Source of the DNA: UBA1368 sp964563125
GTDB lineage: Bacteria; Bacillota; Syntrophomonadia; Syntrophomonadales; Syntrophomonadaceae
Reading direction: 5' to 3'
Length of the DNA: 27,428 nucleotides
Assembly (NCBI GenBank): GCA_964563125.1
Contig: CAZLVY010000026.1
Span: 1 to 27,428 of the forward strand
Shown: piece by piece, positions 22,265-27,428 of the stretch
Layout: every line of letters starts with the position of its first letter
Numbering within the stretch: the first letter of the stretch is position 1
Position numbers and translations under genes: made by a program
The notes under the pieces: generated by a model
The model's input: only the letters and a program-made list of their open reading frames with translations
What the model was told of the DNA's origin: nothing
Databases searched by the model: none

Positions 22265-23149
22265 TTAATCGCTGAGCAGTGCATAACCATTACGTACCGC
22301 GGTTTGCCCTTTATCATTAATAATATGAAATCCCAGTTCAGTTTTATTAGCGATATTTTGCCTGTGGTTCAAGCGAATTTTTATTTCACTGTCAGGTAAG
22401 ACCATGCCGGTAAACTGAGCGGATAGAGTTTTAAGTCTGGTGGGATCGCCGCCTGATTCACGGTTTATTAATTCCTTTACTGCATAGGCCAGTGTTGCAG
22501 TTCCCTGCAGTATGATGCCGGGCAGTCCAACCATTTTGGCAAAACGAGGTGAAGTATGAATATCAAAAGAGACATTGCTGCAGCCGTCATAAATATAGGA
22601 AGCTTCGGGACGAATGGGGATTACGCTTTCCCATATCAAGGGGCTGTCTTGCGCAAAGTTGGGTATCACCGGAATATTTTCTGCGCCTTTTCCGGCGTCT
22701 GTCAGTTCAACGCCACGCAGCATAACTCCTGCATATTCAGTGTAATATAGCTCTCCGTCCAGGTCGGTTACTGGCAGCTTAAACAGCATATGTATACCGC
22801 TGCGCTTTGGTACCATGGCAATAACTTTGCCGGTGGTCTTGATCTGGATACCCGGTTTTAAGGGGCGGGCATATTCTACATGCTGCGAATAATGAACCAT
22901 AGTGTAGAGAACCTCCAGCGGGTAGGGGAAATCGAGGAAATCAGAGATATGCTGCATGAGTGGCCAGCTTATTACACAAACAAACATGGGCGGCGCAACT
23001 AAACCATCGGCACGCAGGTCATCCAAATAAAAGGGATTGTTATCACCGACTGCTGCTGCATAATTTGTGGTATGACGCCAGCTTATCTCGGTTCGGTATT
23101 CCTTAGTCTTGGCTCCAACTAGTTCTGAACTAATCTTAATATGCTCCAC
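22265..23149 (-). CDS. MaoC-like double-hotdog hydratase/dehydratase
   Basis: A 294-residue protein built of two hotdog halves. The first half has GDNNPFYLDD followed by APPMF, the pattern of FAS1/MaoC dehydratase N-terminal domains. The second has IHTSPRFAKMVGLPGIILQGTATL, which corresponds to the hydratase-2 motif D-x-N-P-x-H...HG but keeps only His, with the Asp and the HG His not in place (LQG). Likely acts on (R)-3-hydroxyacyl-CoA/enoyl-CoA, but the altered motif makes activity uncertain. GTG start at 23149, with GGAAAG just upstream. First gene of an operon with the acyl-CoA synthetase. Confidence 0.82.
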   Translation of the reverse strand: MEHIKISSELVGAKTKEYRTEISWRHTTNYAAAVGDNNPFYLDDLRADGLVAPPMFVCVISWPLMQHISDFLDFPYPLEVLYTMVHYSQHVEYARPLKPGIQIKTTGKVIAMVPKRSGIHMLFKLPVTDLDGELYYTEYAGVMLRGVELTDAGKGAENIPVIPNFAQDSPLIWESVIPIRPEASYIYDGCSNVSFDIHTSPRFAKMVGLPGIILQGTATLAYAVKELINRESGGDPTRLKTLSAQFTGMVLPDSEIKIRLNHRQNIANKTELGFHIINDKGQTAVRNGYALLSD

Positions 23150-23230
23150 CTACTTTCCACTCGTTTTTAACTGTTTTTCCAGTTGCTTACTTACACTATT
23201 TGCTCCTTGGATGGATAGTAATGATATATT

Positions 23231-23258
23231 AGCATAATTTTACTTTAATAAAACTCAA
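23231..23258 (-). promoter_or_regulatory. candidate promoter of the hydratase/synthetase operon
   Basis: On the minus strand TTGAGT (23258-23253) and TATGCT (23236-23231) with 16-bp spacing, in AT-rich DNA about 80 bp before the GTG start. Confidence 0.35.
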
Positions 23259-23281
23259 TATTCAAAATAAATAAACTATGG

Positions 23282-23388
23282 TGACAAATGGGGACGTACC
23301 CTAATTGGCAACTTTTTTAATTTTATCTTGCAAAAAAAATAGGGGAGTACCTGCCGATGTGACAAATAAGGTACGTCCCCTTTTGTCA
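23282..23388. repeat. REP 4 and REP 5, inverted pair (BIME-like)
   Basis: REP 4 (23282-23310, GGGGACGTACCC orientation, one change in the right arm, followed by ACTTTTTT) and REP 5 (23360-23388, opposite orientation) are 49 bp apart. The pair lies between the divergent promoters of the hydratase operon and the two-component system. It resembles the ends of the RAYT unit without the gene between them, that is, a non-autonomous pair. Confidence 0.9.
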
Positions 23389-23389
23389 A

Positions 23390-23408
23390 CTTAAGAAGTT
23401 CTTAAGAA
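23390..23408. promoter_or_regulatory. OmpR/PhoB-type direct repeat, probable response-regulator box
   Basis: TTAAGAA at 23391-23397 and 23402-23408 with an 11-bp period, the spacing bound by OmpR/PhoB-family dimers. The same DNA is also a 17-bp palindrome (CTTAAGAA-G-TTCTTAAG, 23390-23406). It lies 67 bp upstream of the -10 TATAAT (23475-23480) of the response-regulator gene, whose -35 is poor, which fits activation by its own product. Confidence 0.5.
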
Positions 23409-23474
23409 ATATGACAGGAGTTTCGTAATATTTAGTTGCTATCATTACCTTAAGGTAAGAAAAAAGGGGTGTGA

Positions 23475-23480
23475 TATAAT
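23475..23480 (+). promoter_or_regulatory. -10 element of the two-component operon
   Basis: TATAAT, 33 bp before the ATG of the response regulator. The best -35 candidate, TTAAGG at 19 bp, is weak, so the promoter probably needs an activator. Confidence 0.5.
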
Positions 23481-23512
23481 TTGTATGACTTGATAAATGG
23501 GAGTGATTCATC

Positions 23513-24199
23513 ATGAATATCCTGGTATGTGATGACGACAAAGAGATACTGGAAGCTATTAAAATTTATCTGGAAAATGAGGGCTACCAAGTTTTCAAAG
23601 CTGCTAATGGTCTGGAAGCTTTAAAAGCAGTAGACGAAAATGACATACATCTGGTCATTATGGACGTGATGATGCCGCAGATGGACGGCTTAAGAGCAAC
23701 TATGAGGATAAGAGAGGATAAAAGCATTCCAGTAATCATGCTTTCAGCCAAGTCTGAGGATACTGATAAGATTATGGGGTTAAATCTGGGGGCAGATGAT
23801 TATATAAGCAAGCCTTTTAACCCGCTGGAACTGATTGCCCGGGTCAAGTCCCAGCTGAGAAGATATACAACTCTGGGCAGCCTGGAAATAAAAAGCTCGG
23901 TTTATAAAAGCGGCGGACTGCTGATAGATGACGAGAGCAAACAGGTAACAGTAGACGGTGAGGAAGTAAAGCTGACGCCGGTGCAATATAAAATACTTAA
24001 GCTGTTGACTGCCAATGCGGGCCGGGTCTATTCCATTGATGATATATATGAAAAGGTATGGAATGAAACGGCCTATAATTCCGAAAATACCGTAGCAGTC
24101 CATATAAGAAGAATAAGAGAAAAGATTGAAATAAATCCTAAAGAACCTAAATACTTAAAGGTGGTGTGGGGAATTGGATATAAAGTGGAAAAAATTTAG
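23513..24199 (+). CDS. OmpR/PhoB-family response regulator
   Basis: A 228-residue regulator. Receiver domain (1-118) has the acidic cluster DDD (7-9), phospho-acceptor Asp51 in VIMDVMMPQMDG, Ser78 and Lys100 (ISKPF). The C-terminal winged helix (about 130-228) has LTPVQYKILKLLTANAGRVYS, then VHIRRIREKI and VVWGIGYK. Phosphorylated by the kinase encoded next, it binds direct-repeat DNA; a matching box lies at 23390-23408. The GGGAGTG ribosome site precedes the ATG. The gene overlaps the kinase gene by 26 bp. The regulon cannot be read from the window; similarity to VanR-like regulators does not imply antibiotic resistance. Confidence 0.95.
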   Translation: MNILVCDDDKEILEAIKIYLENEGYQVFKAANGLEALKAVDENDIHLVIMDVMMPQMDGLRATMRIREDKSIPVIMLSAKSEDTDKIMGLNLGADDYISKPFNPLELIARVKSQLRRYTTLGSLEIKSSVYKSGGLLIDDESKQVTVDGEEVKLTPVQYKILKLLTANAGRVYSIDDIYEKVWNETAYNSENTVAVHIRRIREKIEINPKEPKYLKVVWGIGYKVEKI

Positions 24200-26237
24200 T
24201 TATTCACTGACAGCAACTGTAATTGCTTTTATCATAACCGTTCTATGTTATTCTGCTCTTCTGACCATAGCTTCAGATGTTGTGGTATTGAATAACAGTA
24301 ATCTTCATATTGCTTATGAAGAAAGCTATTATCTTAGTTCTAATTATATAAATGAAAGCAATGATATTGCGCAGAGTTTAAGGGCAGTTAATGAACAATA
24401 TAAGAGTGAGGAAAACATCTTAAACGGCGGAACTCTGAGCGAAGATCAAATCTCAAACCGAGAGGATCAATTATATTCAGATTTTGAAAACAATTCCAAG
24501 AACTTTAATCCCAATTTATCGGCTGCAGAGAATTATCAGGTATTCCAGGAAGTTTATGCTGATAAGATTTCACAGATCAGGGAAGAGCTGATTCAGCAGG
24601 ATTTGCGTGAATATCGGGCAACCCTGAAAAATTTAGATGAATATCAAGGCCTTATTTATTATGTCAAAAGCGGTGAATCTGAATTTACCAACAGTCCTAA
24701 CCATAATAAAACTTATTTTAAAGCATCTCCTTCCTATATAATAATTGACAGTTCTGAACAAAAAGTGTTCCCGGAAGAAATTAATGCTAATAATAATTAT
24801 TTCTTGGTTTCATCAAATTTTGAATTAGGGCCGGATGGCGTCATGTATATCGGTTTTACCGAGAAGTTTATTAATCCCCGCCTTGCCGCTTGGCAGGACA
24901 GCAAAGCATTGGTTACCAATATTATTAATCAAATGGCAGGTTTGGCATTAGCGCTGGCATTAGCTTTCATTTATCTGTTATTTGTTATAGGCAGAAAACC
25001 GGAAGACGAGGAGATCCACTTAAACTCGGTCGACAAAATCTATAATGATATCAACCTGGCTATGTGTGCGATACTTATCGGATCATGGTTTGGGATTATG
25101 GCAACGTTATTCCGCTCCCAGATTAGTGAACTTACTTGGCCGGTTACCCTGATAATAGCTGCCCTGGGCTTGCTATTGGTTCTATCCCTGGTAAAACATA
25201 TCAAAAACCGCACATTTATAAAGCATAGCTTAACCTATTTCATTTTCAATGCCGTATTTGTCTTTATCAAAGATATCTTTAACAGTGGCAGTGTGGCGGT
25301 AAAAGTGATTTTAGTTGTTATCTTTTATCCCATAATAGCCGGCTTAGCGTTTTTCATGTTACCCATAACTATTGGTGTGGCAGCATGGCTGGCGCTGAAG
25401 CAGGTCAAGGAATTTGACGCCATAAAAGAAGGGGTGAAACAGGTAAAAGAGGGAAACATCCACTACACTATTGATGTGCCCGGAGATGGGGAGTTTGCCA
25501 AACTGGCCGCTGATATTAATACTATAACTGACGGTCTCAATAAAGCGGTTTACAATGAGATAAAAAGTGAGCGTTTAAAGAGCGAATTAATTACTAATGT
25601 TTCTCACGATATCAGAACCCCCTTGACCTCCATTATTACCTATGTAGATTTATTAAAAAATGAAAAAGACCCGGTAAAGGTGGAAGAATATATCGAGGTA
25701 CTGGACCAGAAGTCCCAGCGCCTTAAAGTATTGACCGATGATTTATTTGAAGCCACCAAGGCCTCCAGCGGCAACATACCCGTAAATTACGAGAAAATTG
25801 ATATTGTATCATTATTAACCCAGGGTCTGGGAGAACTGGATGATCAAATCGGGGAGCGCCAGTTGGAGTTTAAGCTTAGTAATGCGGATGACAAAATATA
25901 TATCAAAGCCGATGGGAAACTACTATGGCGGGCCATTGAGAATCTGCTCTTAAACATTTTAAAATACGCCCTGGAAGGCTCCCGAGTATATATAGATATT
26001 ATCGATTCAGGCTCTGATATAACAATAAACATCAAAAACATCTCCGCCTATGAACTCAATATTTCATCAGATGAATTAATGGAACGTTTCAAAAGAGGCG
26101 ACGAATCCCGCAGCAGCCACGGCAGCGGCCTGGGATTATCCATCGCCAAAAGCCTCATCGAAATCCAACAGGGCAGCTTCAAAATAGAAATAGACGGCGA
26201 CCTATTCAAAGCCATAATCCAAATGCCCAAACACTAA
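24174..26237 (+). CDS. membrane sensor histidine kinase
   Basis: A 687-residue kinase when started at TTG 24174, inside the regulator's last codons. One membrane segment (about 9-31), an extracytoplasmic sensor of about 210 residues rich in Asn/Glu/Tyr, then a block of four to six membrane segments (about 248-410), a HAMP-like linker (KEGVKQVKEGNIHY), and the HisKA box NVSHDIRTPLTSI with phospho-His478. The ATPase domain has ENLLLNILKYAL (N box) and HGSGLGLSIAKSLIEIQQG (G2), but no clear DxGxG G1 box, as is common in this subgroup. Two-part sensor architecture suggests recognition of an envelope or small-molecule signal. The TAA stop abuts a mosaic repeat. Confidence 0.93.
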   Translation: MDIKWKKFSYSLTATVIAFIITVLCYSALLTIASDVVVLNNSNLHIAYEESYYLSSNYINESNDIAQSLRAVNEQYKSEENILNGGTLSEDQISNREDQLYSDFENNSKNFNPNLSAAENYQVFQEVYADKISQIREELIQQDLREYRATLKNLDEYQGLIYYVKSGESEFTNSPNHNKTYFKASPSYIIIDSSEQKVFPEEINANNNYFLVSSNFELGPDGVMYIGFTEKFINPRLAAWQDSKALVTNIINQMAGLALALALAFIYLLFVIGRKPEDEEIHLNSVDKIYNDINLAMCAILIGSWFGIMATLFRSQISELTWPVTLIIAALGLLLVLSLVKHIKNRTFIKHSLTYFIFNAVFVFIKDIFNSGSVAVKVILVVIFYPIIAGLAFFMLPITIGVAAWLALKQVKEFDAIKEGVKQVKEGNIHYTIDVPGDGEFAKLAADINTITDGLNKAVYNEIKSERLKSELITNVSHDIRTPLTSIITYVDLLKNEKDPVKVEEYIEVLDQKSQRLKVLTDDLFEATKASSGNIPVNYEKIDIVSLLTQGLGELDDQIGERQLEFKLSNADDKIYIKADGKLLWRAIENLLLNILKYALEGSRVYIDIIDSGSDITINIKNISAYELNISSDELMERFKRGDESRSSHGSGLGLSIAKSLIEIQQGSFKIEIDGDLFKAIIQMPKH

Positions 26238-26306
26238 TGTTGCCGAGGGGGTCAGGCTTCAATGTTGCCGAAATGTTGCCAAAGAAGCCTGACCCCCAAT
26301 GTTGCC
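26238..26306. repeat. mosaic intergenic repeat, copy D (minimal form)
   Basis: The shortest copy: TGTTGCC directly after the kinase TAA, GGGGTCAGGCTT (26248-26259), two more TGTTGCC, AAGCCTGACCCC (26285-26296), and a final TGTTGCC. The octamer and heptamer tracts of the other copies are absent, so this is probably the basic unit. Confidence 0.9.
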
Positions 26307-26331
26307 GAAGGAGGCCAGGCTGGCTTTTTTT
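26247..26331 (+). terminator. 14-bp hairpin of copy D, with T-run downstream
   Basis: GGGGGTCAGGCTTC (26247-26260) and GAAGCCTGACCCCC (26284-26297) are perfect complements over 14 bp around a 23-nt loop. GGCCAGGCTGGC and a run of seven T (26325-26331) follow before the convergent stop codon. This probably ends the two-component transcript. Confidence 0.55.
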
Positions 26332-27279
26332 CTAATACCAATATCTAGTATTACGTGTTGCTGCCCCACTGTGCGTTAGCAGCGCCAAGAAATGATTTGA
26401 CTCCCGCAATACATGGTCAGCCAATAATGGTATTATGATAGATCTGATCTTACAAGCTAGAATGAGTTGTTCAGCAGTGTCTTTAAAATCTCTGATTTCT
26501 CCAGTAGCCTCGATTTCGTCTCTCATCAATTGCTTTGGTATGCACGAGTTCGTGTTTTTCACCTGCTTGGCGCGGGTTTCCAGTTCGAAAAACCTCCGGG
26601 CAAAATCATCAGCGGTCATTATTAAGTCGGTTTCAGTGGGATCCAGCAGATGAGCAATAAATAAAGAGTGTTCTGCCATTATGCGATCCCAAAATACTTT
26701 CTCCTGAATTATTTCCTCGGTAGGATCCAGGGCTATTCTCCTTTGCAGCCTTTGCAGATGATCGATGAAAAAACGGGCTTCGCGCCTTATATGCTCTATC
26801 AGCAGGGGAAAGTTCCAGGTAAAAAGGCAGCAATCAAGCATGCCCTCAAGGATCTCGGTTTTTAGTTTTATTAGACCCTTGGTTGCGTGGATTACTCGTT
26901 CATTGAACTCTTCAACCCTCATTTCCAGTGCTGGATTCCCTGCTCCAGGTCTTAGCATCTCTTGTCTGCGAGTCAGGCAGATATCAAACGGAATACCAGA
27001 CAAGAATTCAGTCTTTTCTTCCGCTTGAATAGTCTTATCGGTCACTACCTCACCTGAATTCAGAACAACTCTGCTGACATTACCATTCGCTAATTTCACA
27101 GCCTCCTCCAGCAGTTCCTCAAAAACAAGTCTGAATTCGTCTGCCCGCGCTATCAAATCTTCATTTTTAGCTACAAATGCAGCTTCGAGAAAAAAAGAGT
27201 GTTCCTTCATAATTCGCAGGAAAAACAGATTGATATCAAGCGATTTTTGCACAAACTCCCTGGATGTTATCCCAGACAT
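26332..27279 (-). CDS. DUF2935 protein (hemerythrin-like four-helix, two repeats)
   Basis: A 315-residue, almost wholly helical cytoplasmic protein made of two DUF2935 repeats. Each carries E-H pairs on amphipathic helices: IMKEHSFFLEAAFV and HIRREARFFIDHLQ, MAEHSLFIAHLLDPTE and HVLRESNHFLALL. These suggest a metal-binding bundle like hemerythrin. DUF2935 proteins occur mostly in spore-forming Firmicutes; their role is unknown. The start at ATG 27279 is preferred because AAGGAG lies eight bases upstream, whereas the ATG at 27285 is only two bases from it. It stands alone and converges on the two-component system. Confidence 0.85.
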   Translation of the reverse strand: MSGITSREFVQKSLDINLFFLRIMKEHSFFLEAAFVAKNEDLIARADEFRLVFEELLEEAVKLANGNVSRVVLNSGEVVTDKTIQAEEKTEFLSGIPFDICLTRRQEMLRPGAGNPALEMRVEEFNERVIHATKGLIKLKTEILEGMLDCCLFTWNFPLLIEHIRREARFFIDHLQRLQRRIALDPTEEIIQEKVFWDRIMAEHSLFIAHLLDPTETDLIMTADDFARRFFELETRAKQVKNTNSCIPKQLMRDEIEATGEIRDFKDTAEQLILACKIRSIIIPLLADHVLRESNHFLALLTHSGAATRNTRYWY

Positions 27280-27299
27280 AGGCATCTCTCCTTATTAAA

Positions 27300-27311
27300 A
27301 TGGTGTACCAT
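27300..27311. promoter_or_regulatory. 12-bp palindrome upstream of the DUF2935 gene
   Basis: ATGGT-GT-ACCAT is a perfect inverted repeat between the ribosome site and the -10-like TATTAT (27317-27312, minus strand). It may bind a repressor; no further evidence. Confidence 0.35.
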
Positions 27312-27428
27312 ATAATATGCATCTGTCCTAAATATGGTTAATGTGGAATTGCCAGGCAATTTAAGAAATAAAGAAATCCTAGTATAAGGATTTTGTATTA
27401 AGGGAAATATATTTCAAAATAATACTAA

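Noticed and set aside
23513..26237. Vancomycin-resistance VanR/VanS pair
   Set aside because: Only general OmpR-type similarity is seen; no van ligase or dehydrogenase genes are in the window and the kinase has a different multi-pass sensor part.

Overview
The window looks like a chromosomal segment of an anaerobic, endospore-lineage Clostridia-type Firmicute (a Syntrophomonas- or Pelotomaculum-like fatty-acid/CoA-metabolising bacterium is my best guess, from gene content only). Pointers are strong AGGAGG ribosome sites, several TTG/GTG starts, acyl-CoA enzymes, a UGA-decoding selenoprotein, a DUF2935 protein and a MoxR/DUF58/DUF4129 set. The DNA is a draft scaffold: two runs of exactly 100 N, one flanked by an identical 55-bp sequence on both sides, which is probably an assembly-graph overlap.

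Layout. 265-4767 (+) is a tight five-gene operon: histidine-phosphatase-fold protein, ACAD10/11-type acyl-CoA dehydrogenase, TetR regulator, APH-type kinase and SDR dehydrogenase. The kinase plus dehydrogenase pair resembles the 4-hydroxyacyl-CoA phosphorylation route (Pseudomonas lva genes, animal ACAD10/11). 5147-5434 (-) is a small HesB-like selenoprotein with a CxxU motif, a SECIS-like hairpin and a CsoR/CstR-like operator; the in-frame UGA would make ordinary gene callers truncate it. 5766-5906 (+) is a 46-residue unknown peptide, followed by a 922-residue fusion of a degenerate sugar-kinase fold, an AAA+ ATPase and a SLOG-like nucleotide-binding domain. 9219-12091 (-) holds an AI-2E family permease and a PatB/MalY C-S lyase; 12263 (+) is a universal stress protein; 12864-16316 (-) is the MoxR-DUF58-DUF4129 operon.

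16387-17246 is a REP-associated tyrosine transposase (RAYT) bounded by inverted REP hairpins, with three more REPs at 20465, 23282 and 23360. 17453-20467 (+) is a large lipoprotein followed by an Lgt-like membrane protein that has lost residues known to be essential in Lgt. 20550-23149 (-) is an acyl-CoA synthetase/MaoC-like hydratase pair. 23513-26237 (+) is an OmpR-type two-component system, and 26332-27279 (-) a DUF2935 protein.

Two unrelated interspersed repeat families shape the intergenic space. One is the TGACAAAT...GGGGACGTACC REP moved by the RAYT. The other is a mosaic of TGTTGCC caps, GGGGTCAGGCTT/AAGCCTGACCCC inverted arms, 8-bp AGTTGGAA tracts and 7-bp GTGAGGC tracts. Both sit flush against, or overlap, stop codons, mostly between convergent genes, and several copies form hairpins next to T-runs. 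They may serve as mobile transcription terminators. The most notable items are the hidden selenoprotein, the pseudokinase-AAA-SLOG fusion, the stop-codon-hugging repeats and the candidate 4-hydroxyacyl-CoA operon.
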